This document shows, piece after piece, positions 16,031 through 24,739 of a stretch of 64,000 bases of DNA; positions within the stretch are counted from its first letter, which is position 1, and the number at the start of each line of letters is the position of its first letter. Location: the NCBI RefSeq assembly GCF_003003125.1, contig NZ_PVTZ01000011.1:1-64000 (forward strand), given 5' to 3'. Source of the stretch: Laceyella sediminis. GTDB taxonomy: Bacteria; Bacillota; Bacilli; Thermoactinomycetales; Thermoactinomycetaceae. The translations under genes were made by a program, and so were the position numbers. The notes under the pieces are model-generated. The model made no database searches. It was given only the letters and a program-made list of their open reading frames with translations, and had not been told where the DNA came from.

Positions 16031-17509
16031 TTATTCCTGATCAGATACAAACACATAATGCTCTGCAAAGAACTTGTCCAAATCTCGCCCGCTGGTTTGT
16101 TCCATGATGCGGATGAAGTCTTTGGTGGTGGTGATGTCGAATTTCTTTTGTTTGTAGTAGGCTTGCATCGAGGCATAAAATTGCTTGTCTCCCAACAGCT
16201 TGCGCAAGTCGTTCAAGGTGCGGGCGCCGTAATCGTAGACCGTGTCGTAGTAGGCGTTGATGCCTTCTTGGCCGTAGGCGGTGAAATAGGAGATCGGATG
16301 GGAGAGATGGAATCCGGGAATCGGTTCGGCGGTGAGTTGGTCGAGTTCGTTGTCATATAGAGCGGCGGCGAAAGTGGCGAAGGATTCATCTAACCAAGCC
16401 TCGTCATATTCGTTGTTGCCAATGATGCCGTAGAACCATTGGTGTCCGATTTCGTGGGCATTGACGCTACGTACCCAGGCCGGGGTGGCGTTGTCACGGA
16501 GGGAGATCATGACCAGCTGCGGATATTCCATGCCACCAAACCAGCCTTTCATGCTGACTACATCCAGTTCTGGCCAAGGATAAGCGCCGAATTTTTCACT
16601 GAAGAGCTTCATGCTGTCCACGCCGCTTTGCAGGAGGTCTTGGGAGAACTTGGCGTGCTCTTCCGCGTAGTAGACATTCACTTTCACTTTGTTGACGGTG
16701 GTGGAGATGATTTTGTAGTTGGGGTTCATCTCCATGGCGAAGTCACGCACCTGTTTGGCGATATAACGATGGGTGGCGAGGTTTCCTTTGAGCTTGGGCT
16801 TCCCGATTTCGGTTCCGGTTGCGGCGATGACTTGCTTTTTGTCGGTGGTGACGGTGACGTCGAAGTTGCCGGTCAGGGAGTAAAAGCTTTCACCGTATGG
16901 AAAATAAGGGTCGACGTTCCAGCCTTCATCATCATAGACGGCCAAAATGGGGAACCAATTGCCCAAGGAAACGGTGTCACCATCCCAACCGAACCGGTCC
17001 TGCCCCTTTGGCACATGGACGGTGAAATCCATGGAAACAGTGGACTTGCGGTTTTTGGGCAAGGTGGCGTCAATGTGCAAGGCGGTTTCTTGAAGGTGAT
17101 GGTTGGCTGTTTTCCCATTCACTTTCACGTTTTTTACATCCATGCCACCCCCGTTTGTACGGAAATTGGCGGCGTTGCCCCAGAGGTTGAAGTATACCTC
17201 GTTCAAGCGAACCCCGGTGTTGTTGGTGAAGGTGACAGATAGTTTTCCGTTAATGATATGGTTTTGGCTATCATAGGTGACATGCATTTTATAATTCGGA
17301 TGAATCGGGCCGCGTGTGACACGCTGGTTTTTCTTGTGTTTGTTGAATGGCTTAGGCACTTTTCCCTCTGTGATTGCATGCTCGGCTTGCGGGGGAAGAT
17401 AGGCTCCAGCGGGTGTGTCGACAGGCGATTGTGCGAAACTGACACCCGGTGCGAGCATGGTTCCCAATGCGAGGGTGCTGGCGAAGATGCTTTTCCAAGT
17501 GGTCCACAT
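16031..17509 (-). CDS. Secreted M1-family zinc aminopeptidase
   Basis: 492 residues. A cleavable signal peptide (TWKSIFASTLALGTMLAPG, cleavage near SFA-Q) indicates export. The gluzincin motif HEIGHQWFYG followed 18 residues later by the Glu in DEAWLDESFA is the M1 zinc site, and the upstream exopeptidase-like segment is GGMEYPQLVMI. An N-terminal beta-rich domain (residues 60-220) precedes the catalytic part, and the helical domain is short, so it is a compact M1 protein like those annotated M1 family metallopeptidase in Bacillales. It would trim peptides outside the cell. GGAGGAAAG lies before the ATG. It diverges from cobQ and has its own terminator. Confidence 0.9.
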   Translation of the reverse strand: MWTTWKSIFASTLALGTMLAPGVSFAQSPVDTPAGAYLPPQAEHAITEGKVPKPFNKHKKNQRVTRGPIHPNYKMHVTYDSQNHIINGKLSVTFTNNTGVRLNEVYFNLWGNAANFRTNGGGMDVKNVKVNGKTANHHLQETALHIDATLPKNRKSTVSMDFTVHVPKGQDRFGWDGDTVSLGNWFPILAVYDDEGWNVDPYFPYGESFYSLTGNFDVTVTTDKKQVIAATGTEIGKPKLKGNLATHRYIAKQVRDFAMEMNPNYKIISTTVNKVKVNVYYAEEHAKFSQDLLQSGVDSMKLFSEKFGAYPWPELDVVSMKGWFGGMEYPQLVMISLRDNATPAWVRSVNAHEIGHQWFYGIIGNNEYDEAWLDESFATFAAALYDNELDQLTAEPIPGFHLSHPISYFTAYGQEGINAYYDTVYDYGARTLNDLRKLLGDKQFYASMQAYYKQKKFDITTTKDFIRIMEQTSGRDLDKFFAEHYVFVSDQE

Positions 17510-17723
17510 GATGCTTTCCTCCTTGTAAATTGAATAATCAAATATTTCTACATTTATAAATAAAATCCTTTATTATTGAATTGCTTACCGCGACAACACC
17601 GTTTCTCGAGTCCAAACACAAGGCTAGCCAGCGCTTGCACATGATGGTCTTCTGGGCTAAGATAAGCGAGATGTACGAAGGTCTTGCTGATGATTCCACT
17701 TGATATCCAAAGGGGAGGATATA

Positions 17724-19211
17724 TTGAAGACGATCATGATCCAAGGCACTGCATCTGATGTGGGAAAAAGCGTGATTTGTACGGCCTTATGCCGGCATTT
17801 TTATGAACGGGGCTATCGAGTGGCGCCTTTTAAATCGCAAAATATGTCTTTAAACTCTTATGTGACACGCTCGGGTCATGAGATCGGCCGAGCGCAAGGA
17901 GCGCAGGCGGAGGCGGCAGGGATTGAAGCGACATACGACATGAATCCGATTCTCCTCAAACCGAAAGGGGAGATGGTGTCGGAAGTGATCGTGCATGGGA
18001 AGCGATGGGCAGATATGCCTGCGATGGCGTACCGCGCTCGGACGTTGGAGGAGATGTTGGAACCAGTGCGGGCGTCGCTTGCGCGTTTGGCGGAACAAGT
18101 GGAAGTATTGGTGATTGAAGGGGCGGGTAGCCCGGCTGAAATTAATTTGAAAGATCGTGATATTGCCAATATGCGAGTTGCCGAGTTGGTGGATGCTCCC
18201 GTCTTGTTGGTGGCGGATATCGAGCGGGGTGGGATGTTTGCGTCTTGCGTAGGAACATATGAACTCTTGACTGAAGAGGAGCGAAAACGGGTTAAGGGAT
18301 GGATCGTCAATAAGTTTCGTGGAAGCAAAGAATTGCTGGAATCCGGCCTGGCTTGGCTGGAAGAGAGGACTGGCGCCCCGGTTCTGGGTGTCCTGCCAAC
18401 CATCCGAATGGAAGTAGATCCAGAAGATTCTCTCGCTTTGCAAAACATGCGCGGCGATCAACAAGCGGGGGACAAGCTGGACGTGGCAATTGTGCGCCTA
18501 CCCTATATTTCCAACTTCACTGATTTTGTGCCGTTGTCCCGCCAGTCGGCATGCGCTGTCCGTTATGTGCAGTCTGTGGAGCAGTTGGGTGCGCCGGATG
18601 TGATCATCCTCCCAGGCACCAAAAACACCATCCATGATTTGCAGTGGCTTAAAGCGAATGGCTGGATGGAAGCGATCCAACAAGCTTATGAACGCGGGGC
18701 GTTTGTCGTTGGCATTTGCGGTGGATATCAGATGTTGGGTAGTGTGCTGCGGGATGAAGAGCAGGTCGAGGGTGCTGGCGGGGTAGAGTCAGGGTTAGGT
18801 TTGCTTGCGGTAGAGACCGATTTTGTGCCTGTTAAAGAAACAAGGCAACAAACAGGGTACCTGCTAGCGGAGTGGGCTGATCAAGTGGAAGTGTCCGGTT
18901 ATGAGATACATCTGGGGCGCACCACCAGGGGAAAGGGTGTCATGCCGTTGTTGCGTTGGGTCGATGGAAGAGAAGATGGAGCGATATCTGCCAATGGGCG
19001 GGTCATGGGGACGTATCTGCACGGGTTGTTTGACAATGAACGGTTTGTGCAAAAGTGGTTGCAGTTTATTGGAGAGGCGAAGGGGTTGACGCTCGCCTCA
19101 GATCCCGCCGTTGACCGCCAACAAGTGTATGCTGATTTGGCAGAGTGGTTGCGCCAGCATGTGGATGTGGAGCGAATCGAAAGGATCATGGGCATACACA
19201 CAGACAGATGA
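17724..19211 (+). CDS. cobQ: Cobyric acid synthase
   Basis: Amidates side chains b, d, e and g of adenosylcobyrinic a,c-diamide using glutamine and ATP. The 495-residue protein has an N-terminal dethiobiotin-synthetase-like ATPase (MIQGTASDVGKSVICTALCR, then NPILLKPKGEM) and a C-terminal triad glutamine amidotransferase (VGICGGYQMLG with the nucleophilic Cys, YLHGLFDN with the His). I chose the TTG at 17724 after GGGGAGGA; the N-terminus LKTIMIQGT matches the family. It is solitary: no other cobalamin gene lies nearby, so it may serve salvage of corrinoids, or the pathway lies elsewhere. Confidence 0.95.
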   Translation: MKTIMIQGTASDVGKSVICTALCRHFYERGYRVAPFKSQNMSLNSYVTRSGHEIGRAQGAQAEAAGIEATYDMNPILLKPKGEMVSEVIVHGKRWADMPAMAYRARTLEEMLEPVRASLARLAEQVEVLVIEGAGSPAEINLKDRDIANMRVAELVDAPVLLVADIERGGMFASCVGTYELLTEEERKRVKGWIVNKFRGSKELLESGLAWLEERTGAPVLGVLPTIRMEVDPEDSLALQNMRGDQQAGDKLDVAIVRLPYISNFTDFVPLSRQSACAVRYVQSVEQLGAPDVIILPGTKNTIHDLQWLKANGWMEAIQQAYERGAFVVGICGGYQMLGSVLRDEEQVEGAGGVESGLGLLAVETDFVPVKETRQQTGYLLAEWADQVEVSGYEIHLGRTTRGKGVMPLLRWVDGREDGAISANGRVMGTYLHGLFDNERFVQKWLQFIGEAKGLTLASDPAVDRQQVYADLAEWLRQHVDVERIERIMGIHTDR

Positions 19212-19249
19212 TAAAGTCTTGAATGTACGTGTCCGCTTAAAAATGGGTC

Positions 19250-19297
19250 AAGCCTTTGATTTGACGCATACGCACCCAAATCAAAGGCTTGTTTTTC
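19250..19297 (+). terminator. Terminator of cobQ
   Basis: 13-bp stem AAGCCTTTGATTT / AAATCAAAGGCTT (19250-19290), followed by GTTTTTC. Confidence 0.85.
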
Positions 19298-19331
19298 TTC
19301 AAGAGGGTTCCCCTGTTCGTTTCCAGCCGAT

Positions 19332-19829
19332 TCACTCGAGGGAAACGGCACTGGCCGCGATTTTTACTAGCTGTTCTTTGGTAAGTTTGTATTGTTTTTG
19401 TTTGGAGTGGTCTACCGTTGACAGGAGGTAATGAACATCGTTTTTCTTATCATTCCAGTATAAGATTCCTTTTTTTTCATAAAATGCGTCGATTTCACTG
19501 GTTAGCTTTATTTTTTCCAGGTTGTTGAAAGTGGAAGTTCCCTCCATGATGATGAAATAAACCACATGGTCTGTGTTTTGCACATAATCTTGTTGATAGC
19601 TATGTTTGTGCAATGATGAATAATGGGCCTCCATGTTTGTCGGTTTAAACGGAATGTGTGTGGGCAGGCGCATCTTTTTTTTGAAATGATCGGGGATGGT
19701 GTGGAGAACCTGTTTAACCTTTTCGTTGGTTAGCGGTTCTTTCGCTGGTTGGTCATTCTGACAAGACACCAAGAAAAGCATCATCGAAGCGAATATGGTG
19801 ATGCATGCCGCTCTAATCAAATAAACCAC
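19332..19829 (-). CDS. Putative lipoprotein of unknown function
   Basis: 165 residues. A hydrophobic signal (RAACITIFASMMLFLVSC) ends in a lipobox, then a Lys/Glu-rich linker and a single domain containing LPTHIPFKPTNMEAHYS and a C-terminal KQYKLTKEQLVKIAASAV helix. This C-terminal pattern is common in Bacillales outer-surface lipoproteins of unknown role. The start is ambiguous: GTG at 19829, or TTG at 19820, which is better spaced from the AGGGTGG. Convergent with cobQ. Confidence 0.7.
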   Translation of the reverse strand: MVYLIRAACITIFASMMLFLVSCQNDQPAKEPLTNEKVKQVLHTIPDHFKKKMRLPTHIPFKPTNMEAHYSSLHKHSYQQDYVQNTDHVVYFIIMEGTSTFNNLEKIKLTSEIDAFYEKKGILYWNDKKNDVHYLLSTVDHSKQKQYKLTKEQLVKIAASAVSLE

Positions 19830-19887
19830 CCTGCTTTATCCATGGTTTGTCTGATTCTATATAAAACAGAGGGGGAAATTCCCCCTC

Positions 19888-20424
19888 TTAGCCCTTCGCG
19901 ATTGTCAGTGCAGGATTGAGAATATGGGCAACGTATTGTTCGGCGCCGGCTTCGATTTGTTCGTCGGTGGCGGTGTTGGCTCCATAGAAGTGGAAGGGTT
20001 CGAGATAAGTCATACCGGTGAAATGGTTCATGGCTTTGAGAGGGAGCGTGAGCAGGTCGACTGAATAGCCCATCGCTTTGTAGTTGTCCTGGGGACCGCC
20101 GATGGATACGGCTGCCACAAACTCTTTGCCATGGAGTTTGGTTCCTTCTTTGCCGTAGGCCCAGCCATAAGTCAACACGTCATCCTGCCATTGTTTCAAC
20201 AGCGCCGGGGTGCTGTACCAATAAAAGGGGAACTGGAAGACGATTCTGTCATGTTCCATTACCAGAGCTTGTTCTTTCGCCACGTCGATGTTTCCGTCGG
20301 GATAAGTTGCATATAAGTCATGAACAGTCACTTGTTCAGGATATTCGCGTAATTTGGCCACCCAACGTTTGTTGATGCGGGATTGATCCAGATTAGGGTG
20401 GGCCACAATCACCAGTGTTTTCAT
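19888..20424 (-). CDS. NAD(P)H-dependent flavin oxidoreductase (quinone reductase-like)
   Basis: 178 residues, flavodoxin-like fold. KTLVIVAHPNLDQSRINKRW is the phosphate-binding N-terminus and IVFQFPFYWYSTPALLKQWQDDVLTYGWAYG is split here over the conserved FPFYWYS and WAYG motifs typical of the KefF/YwrO/MdaB quinone reductases. GGGPQDNY-like (SIGGPQDNYKAMGY) binds the flavin ring. The ATG at 20424 follows GGAGGTC; a longer frame from 20469 has no such site. It lies 66 bp downstream of a MarR regulator on the same strand and shares its operator-like motif, so it is probably induced by electrophiles or quinones. Confidence 0.9.
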   Translation of the reverse strand: MKTLVIVAHPNLDQSRINKRWVAKLREYPEQVTVHDLYATYPDGNIDVAKEQALVMEHDRIVFQFPFYWYSTPALLKQWQDDVLTYGWAYGKEGTKLHGKEFVAAVSIGGPQDNYKAMGYSVDLLTLPLKAMNHFTGMTYLEPFHFYGANTATDEQIEAGAEQYVAHILNPALTIAKG

Positions 20425-20490
20425 GTGTGTCGACCTCCTGCATGGTGAGCTCGTAAAATGTGTGTACAAAACAAATGATGGATCAAAAGT

Positions 20491-20934
20491 TTAGTTGTGT
20501 TCTTGTTCCAGTTTAGCATTGGCGATCATTAGCCGTTCCGCCAATTGGCAACCTTCATCTACCCCGAGCAAGGTTGAATAGCGTGTGTACAAGTTCTTCC
20601 AGCATTCGCGGATGGGTTCGACCAAAGCGAATCCCTTCTCGGTGGGGTACATCAAAGCAAGTTTGCCCACTGCTTTTCTCTCCACCAATCCTTTGGCGAT
20701 CAATTTGTCAATAAACCGGGTGCCTGTCGAGGGGGCGATATGTAATTTTTCGCAACACTCCTTGAGTGAAAGGCCCGGCTTTTCCGCTATGATCATCAGC
20801 AGGAAAGCGTAAGTGGGAGACAAATGGATAGAGGCAAACTCTTCTTCGGCCATTTTGGTGATCGTTCGTGAAAAGCGGTTAACGGCAACGAAAAGACAAC
20901 GGCTCATTTGTTCTTCGATCATTGTAAATAGCAC
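20491..20934 (-). CDS. MarR-family transcriptional regulator
   Basis: 147 residues with the MarR winged helix: SPTYAFLLMIIAEKPGLSLKECCEKL leading into the recognition helix APSTGTRFIDKLIAKGLV, then the wing with VGKLALMYPTEKG. GTG at 20934 follows AAAGGA; ATG at 20922 is the alternative start. Upstream lies the dyad TTTGTA-CA-TACAAA and a related half-site precedes the oxidoreductase gene, so it probably represses itself and that gene. Six Cys residues, two of them adjacent near residue 60, would allow thiol-based sensing; that is inference. Confidence 0.88.
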   Translation of the reverse strand: MLFTMIEEQMSRCLFVAVNRFSRTITKMAEEEFASIHLSPTYAFLLMIIAEKPGLSLKECCEKLHIAPSTGTRFIDKLIAKGLVERKAVGKLALMYPTEKGFALVEPIRECWKNLYTRYSTLLGVDEGCQLAERLMIANAKLEQEHN

Positions 20935-20945
20935 TCATTCCTTTG

Positions 20946-20959
20946 TTTGTACATACAAA
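20946..20959 (-). promoter_or_regulatory. Putative MarR operator
   Basis: Perfect dyad TTTGTA-CA-TACAAA 12 bp upstream of the MarR start codon. A related TTTGTACACACA sequence (minus strand, near 20461-20472) lies between the MarR gene and the oxidoreductase gene. Confidence 0.5.
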
Positions 20960-20991
20960 TGATATCGTGTTCTTGCCATCGTGTCAAGTAA

Positions 20992-21024
20992 GATGGGAAG
21001 GGTTGCGAGAAGCCTCCTTCCCAT
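20992..21024. terminator. Strong hairpin, possible terminator
   Basis: Perfect 10-bp stem GATGGGAAGG / CCTTCCCATC with a 13-nt loop. It sits downstream of a decayed minus-strand gene; there is no clear T run. Confidence 0.4.
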
Positions 21025-21032
21025 CTCCATGC

Positions 21033-21363
21033 TTAGAGTGTTTCATAGAAGGATTTGTATTTTCGCATCTCATCCATCAGGTTGCTACAATCTTCATTTG
21101 CTTTGTGAAGAAAACGGGTTGCATCAAAGGAAATTACGTGCAAGCCGGGGCGCCAATCGGTGGCAGGTGGGACTGTGAGGAATCGGTTCGGCCAACGCTA
21201 CGAACTCTTCCTTGGTGGTGAAGAAAATGTCGGTGGTGAAAAATTTAGGCAATACTAAAAGATCGACGCGTTGGGCTGTTTGTGCAAGGGTTGAATCAAT
21301 AAAGTTCAGGTTGGCTTCTTTCTGTTTCGGAATGATATCCATTTGCAGGGTGCCGGCATACAC
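21033..21363 (-). pseudogene. Decayed carbon-nitrogen hydrolase gene fused to another remnant
   Basis: From 21363 (start MYAGTLQMDIIPKQKEANL) the frame reads like the N-terminus of a nitrilase-family carbon-nitrogen hydrolase (TAQRVDLLVLPKFFTT, FVALAEPIPHSPTCHRLA) but stops after 79 residues. In another frame a second coherent piece follows, VISFDATRFLHKANED...NLMDEMRKYKSFYETL, ending at 21033, which is not a nitrilase C-terminus that I recognise. The Glu expected in the LPE motif is also changed to Lys. I read this as a gene collapsed by internal deletion and frameshift. Confidence 0.6.
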
Positions 21364-21415
21364 TTAGTGAGTGCCTCCCTTTGAACGATGATGTGTTTGT
21401 GTGAGATAAGAAAAG

Positions 21416-21441
21416 GTCTCCCCAAGAATAGGGGAGACGGA
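21416..21441 (-). terminator. Terminator of the amino-acid permease gene
   Basis: Stem GTCTCCCC / GGGGAGAC (21416-21438), followed on the minus strand by CTTTTCTT. Confidence 0.75.
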
Positions 21442-21448
21442 TATGACA

Positions 21449-22807
21449 TTATGCGTTGTTTTTATTGTATCTGCGCACCAATTGGTAACTCAAGGCGAGA
21501 ATGCCGAACCAAATGGGCGCCACATACAGGGCGATGCGGGTGCTTTCTTCCAAATACAGCAGCGCCCCCACGCCGATCAAAAAGATGATGCCAATCCAGT
21601 TGGTCCAAGGTGTGCCCGGCATTTTAAACGAAGTGGGCTGGTGTTTTTTTCTGAACTTGATATGGGCGTACAAGATAATGCCCCAGACCCACAATGCACC
21701 AAAAGTTGCTACGCTGGTGATGTAAGTAAACGCTTTCTCAGGAATGAAATAATTAAGCACCACGCCAAACAACAAGACAATGGCGGACACCGTGATTCCT
21801 CGGGATGGAACTTGGCGTCTGCTCACATAGTGAAGTGCTTGTGGTGCATGATTTTGTCCCGCCAGTGTGTACAGCATGCGACCGGTGCTGAAGATGCCGC
21901 TGTTACAGGAAGACAAGGCGGCAGTCAGGATGACGAAATTAATGATGCTGGCCGCGGCGGGAATGCCGATCTTGGCAAAGGTCAATACAAATGGACTCGT
22001 TTTGCCGTCCAGTTGGTTCCATGGATAGAGCGAGAGGATTACAATCAACGCTCCGATGTAAAAAATGAGAATGCGCCAGATGATTTTATTCACTGCCGAA
22101 GGGATTGTTTTCTCCGGATTTTGGGCTTCCCCGGCGGCAATCCCCACCATCTCAACGCCCAAGAAAGCGAACATGACCATCTGCAAAGCAAACAATACGC
22201 CCGTAATTCCTTTGGGCATGAAGCCGCCATGCTCCCACAGGTTGGAGAATCCGACAGCTTCTCCGTTGTTGCCCCAGCCGGTTGTGATCATGACGAGACC
22301 GACTACGATCAATACCAAGATGGTGGCTACTTTGATCAGGGCAAACCAGAACTCCACCTCACCAAATGCCTTGACGGCGATGAGGTTGACCAAATACACC
22401 GCAACGAGGGCGATGAGTGCGGGAATCCACTGTGGTATGTCCGGGAACCATGTGTTCACATAGATGCCCACAGCCGTGATTTCGGCCATCCCTGTGACGA
22501 CCCACATAAACCAATACGTCCAGCCGGTGATGAATCCCGCCCATGGCCCGATCATTTCAGCCGCGTATGTACTGAAGGAACCGGAGACAGGTTTGTAGAG
22601 GATCAGCTCTCCTAATGCACGCATGATAAAAAAGATGATAATCCCGCCAATGGCGTAAGAGAGCACCAGTGCGGGCCCCGCTGCTTGGATGGCGGAAGCT
22701 GAACCTAAAAATAATCCGACGCCGATTGCGCCCCCAATCGCGATCAGCTGGATATGCCGGTCGCTTAATCCTCTTGCCAATGACTCATTCTGTGTTTGCT
22801 TGTTCAT
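21449..22807 (-). CDS. Amino-acid permease (APC superfamily)
   Basis: 452 residues with about 12 membrane segments. The N-terminus RGLSDRHIQLIAIGGAIGVGLFLGS is the conserved amino-acid permease (AAT family) signature around the unwound first helix, and GEVEFWFALIKVATI in the middle is another. The protein resembles Gram-positive GABA/aromatic/proline-type permeases (AapA, GabP, YbxG), but the substrate cannot be assigned. The ATG at 22807 follows AAGGGGG; a longer frame to 22855 has no ribosome binding site. It is monocistronic, with a terminator just downstream. Confidence 0.9.
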   Translation of the reverse strand: MNKQTQNESLARGLSDRHIQLIAIGGAIGVGLFLGSASAIQAAGPALVLSYAIGGIIIFFIMRALGELILYKPVSGSFSTYAAEMIGPWAGFITGWTYWFMWVVTGMAEITAVGIYVNTWFPDIPQWIPALIALVAVYLVNLIAVKAFGEVEFWFALIKVATILVLIVVGLVMITTGWGNNGEAVGFSNLWEHGGFMPKGITGVLFALQMVMFAFLGVEMVGIAAGEAQNPEKTIPSAVNKIIWRILIFYIGALIVILSLYPWNQLDGKTSPFVLTFAKIGIPAAASIINFVILTAALSSCNSGIFSTGRMLYTLAGQNHAPQALHYVSRRQVPSRGITVSAIVLLFGVVLNYFIPEKAFTYITSVATFGALWVWGIILYAHIKFRKKHQPTSFKMPGTPWTNWIGIIFLIGVGALLYLEESTRIALYVAPIWFGILALSYQLVRRYNKNNA

Positions 22808-22956
22808 AGACTGCCCCCTTGATTTGATTTTTTGGTGCATTGTTATTTTTACCATTGGGGAAGAATTGCATCATGATTTTAACTTAGAATAAAAATCCGT
22901 TCAAGCTAGGTTTGCAGGGGCCCCCCCTGCGAATGGTTCTAAGATGAGGGGGGATA

Positions 22957-23700
22957 CTAGTTGCCGTTGTTTTCCCCTTTGAGCAAGGCGAGTTCTTCCG
23001 GTGTCAATTCCCTGTATTCGCCTGGTTCCAAGTCGGGGTCCAATGTAAGCGGCCCCATAGCGATCCGCTTGAGAAACACCACTTTTTTGCCGACGGCTTC
23101 AAACATGCGTTTGACCTGATGGTATTTGCCTTCGTAGATGGTTAACTCGACTTCGGATCGAGGGCCGGACGAGAGAATGGTAAGTTCGCTAGGCATAGTT
23201 ACGTAGCCGTCATCCAAGGTCACTCCGTTTTTAAAGGCGAGCGCATCTTCTTCCGTAACCACGCCATCCACCTCAGCGTAATAGGTTTTGGGCACGTGTT
23301 TTTTGGGAGAAAGCAACTGGTGCGACAATTTTCCGTCGCTAGTGAGCAACAGCAGCCCTTCGGTATCCTTGTCTAACCGTCCGACGGGAAACGGTTCAAA
23401 TACGCGGTGTTCTTGTTCCAACAGGTCAGTGACGACTTCTTCATTACGGTCTTCGGTTGCTGATATGACGCCTTGCGGTTTGTTCATCATCAAATAGATA
23501 TGCTCGCGGTAATCGATTGTAATGCCGTCGACGGTGATATCGTCCGTTTCGGGCATGACGTGCACACTCGGGTCATTCACCGCGGAGCCGTTCACTTTGA
23601 TTCGGCCTGCTTTGGTTAGTTTTCTAATTTCTTTGCGCGTGCCAACGCCCATGTGCACTAACACTTTATCTAAACGTTGACTTTTTCTTGTGGCCACCAT
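22957..23700 (-). CDS. RsuA-family 16S/23S rRNA pseudouridine synthase
   Basis: 247 residues. An N-terminal S4 RNA-binding domain (RLDKVLVHMGVGTRKEIRKL, residues 8-65) precedes the RsuA/RluB catalytic domain with PVGRLDKDTEGLLLLTSDG, whose Asp is the catalytic residue. A C-terminal GKYHQVKRMFEAVGKKV motif completes the fold. It isomerises a uridine in ribosomal RNA; RsuA (16S U516-type) is more likely than RluB because of the short C-terminus. AGGAGGGGG precedes the ATG at 23700. Upstream frame extension to 23766 is non-coding. Confidence 0.92.
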   Translation of the reverse strand: MVATRKSQRLDKVLVHMGVGTRKEIRKLTKAGRIKVNGSAVNDPSVHVMPETDDITVDGITIDYREHIYLMMNKPQGVISATEDRNEEVVTDLLEQEHRVFEPFPVGRLDKDTEGLLLLTSDGKLSHQLLSPKKHVPKTYYAEVDGVVTEEDALAFKNGVTLDDGYVTMPSELTILSSGPRSEVELTIYEGKYHQVKRMFEAVGKKVVFLKRIAMGPLTLDPDLEPGEYRELTPEELALLKGENNGN

Positions 23701-23899
23701 GCGCCCCCTCCTGCAATTAAGATGTGTGTGTAAAAATGTAAGTATGGTGAAAAAAACGCGGATCAATTGCCATCATAGCATATTGTGGAAGAAATGATAG
23801 GGGTTTTATCCATGTGATCGCAAATTAAGGATAGTCAGTCAGCCCTCAGGATGAGTATAATAGAAAAATATCAACTTTAAAAAAGTAAGGAGCATAGGA

Positions 23900-24535
23900 A
23901 TGATTATCGACATTTTTCATGACATTGTCTGTCCGTGGTGCCGGATCGGCAAGAAAAACCTATTCACGGCATTGGCTGAGTGGAAGCGAGAGCATGATGA
24001 AGAAGTGACTATCCGTTACCGATCCTATTTGCTGGAACCGAATATGCCTAAAGTAGGACGCCCATTCCAAGAGCATATGGCGGAGAAAATGGGCGGCCGG
24101 GAGCGGATGATGCAAGTATTTGCGCAAGTGACCCGGGCTGGAGCAGACGTCGGTCTCCACTTTGATTTTACGAAAGTCGAGCGGATGCCCAATACATGGT
24201 TGGCACACACTTTGCTTAAGTGTACCCCGACAGCGTTAGTGGATGGGATGCTGGATGCCTTGCATGTGGCTGAGTTTGAGGAAGGCAAAGATGTGGGGTC
24301 GTTGGAGGTCTTGCTGGAGCTGGCTGCCCGTGTGGGATTGGATTTGGATGAGGTGCGGACGGCATTGACGGAGGATGCGAAACGAGCGGAGATTGAAGCG
24401 GATTTGGCACTGGCGCGGCAAATCGGGATTCAAGGGGTTCCTTTTGTTATCATTGGCGAGAAGCTGGCTTTGTCCGGAGCCCATTCGCCAGCCAACTTTT
24501 TGAAAGCATTTGCTGAAGCGAAAAAAGTAGATTAG
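23900..24535 (+). CDS. FrnE-like DsbA-family oxidoreductase
   Basis: 211 residues with no signal peptide, so cytoplasmic. The thioredoxin-fold active site CPWC is at residues 12-15 (FHDIVCPWCRIGKK), with the helical insertion typical of the FrnE/2-hydroxychromene isomerase-like group (LEPNMPKVGRPFQEHMAEKMGG). The C-terminal cis-Pro loop is GIQGVPFVIIG. It would catalyse thiol-disulphide exchange. It is followed 200 bp later by thioredoxin reductase in the same direction, an apt redox neighbour, though the intergenic gap contains its own promoter-like elements. AAGGAGCATAGG precedes the ATG. Confidence 0.9.
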   Translation: MIIDIFHDIVCPWCRIGKKNLFTALAEWKREHDEEVTIRYRSYLLEPNMPKVGRPFQEHMAEKMGGRERMMQVFAQVTRAGADVGLHFDFTKVERMPNTWLAHTLLKCTPTALVDGMLDALHVAEFEEGKDVGSLEVLLELAARVGLDLDEVRTALTEDAKRAEIEADLALARQIGIQGVPFVIIGEKLALSGAHSPANFLKAFAEAKKVD

Positions 24536-24681
24536 AATGATTCTAAAAAAAGCAGTTTGGTACTTGCGGATGTAGGGAAATATAAGGCATGCCCGCAGGG
24601 ATATGAATCTCGGATGTTATATGGCTTAGCCTTGGATGAAAAACATCTTGCTGGATGCCGGGGCTGGGTTAAAATAAATGT

Positions 24682-24720
24682 TGGTTGATTCATTTACGAG
24701 ATACATATCGCATCAACCAG
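24682..24720 (+). promoter_or_regulatory. Inverted repeat in the trxB leader
   Basis: Arms TGGTTGAT and ATCAACCA flank about 22 bp directly upstream of the trxB ribosome binding site. It could be an operator or a leader hairpin. Confidence 0.3.
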
Positions 24721-24739
24721 GCAGTAGGAGGCGGAAAAT

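Noticed and set aside
16439-17242. 267-residue frame opposite the M1 peptidase
   Set aside because: Antisense shadow of a gene with a full M1 motif set; low complexity (G, V, D, H rich) and no ribosome binding site.
17520-17723. Possible cobalamin riboswitch upstream of cobQ
   Set aside because: No B12-box-like sequence and no convincing fold by eye; the region is also the leader of the divergent peptidase gene.
21443-22615. 390-residue frame opposite the amino-acid permease
   Set aside because: Antisense shadow; composition (N, D, Q, H rich) is typical of the reverse of a membrane-protein gene.
22914-22930. GC-rich hairpin GCAGGGG / CCCCTGC near the pseudouridine synthase end
   Set aside because: No T run on either strand; may be a weak terminator but cannot be supported.
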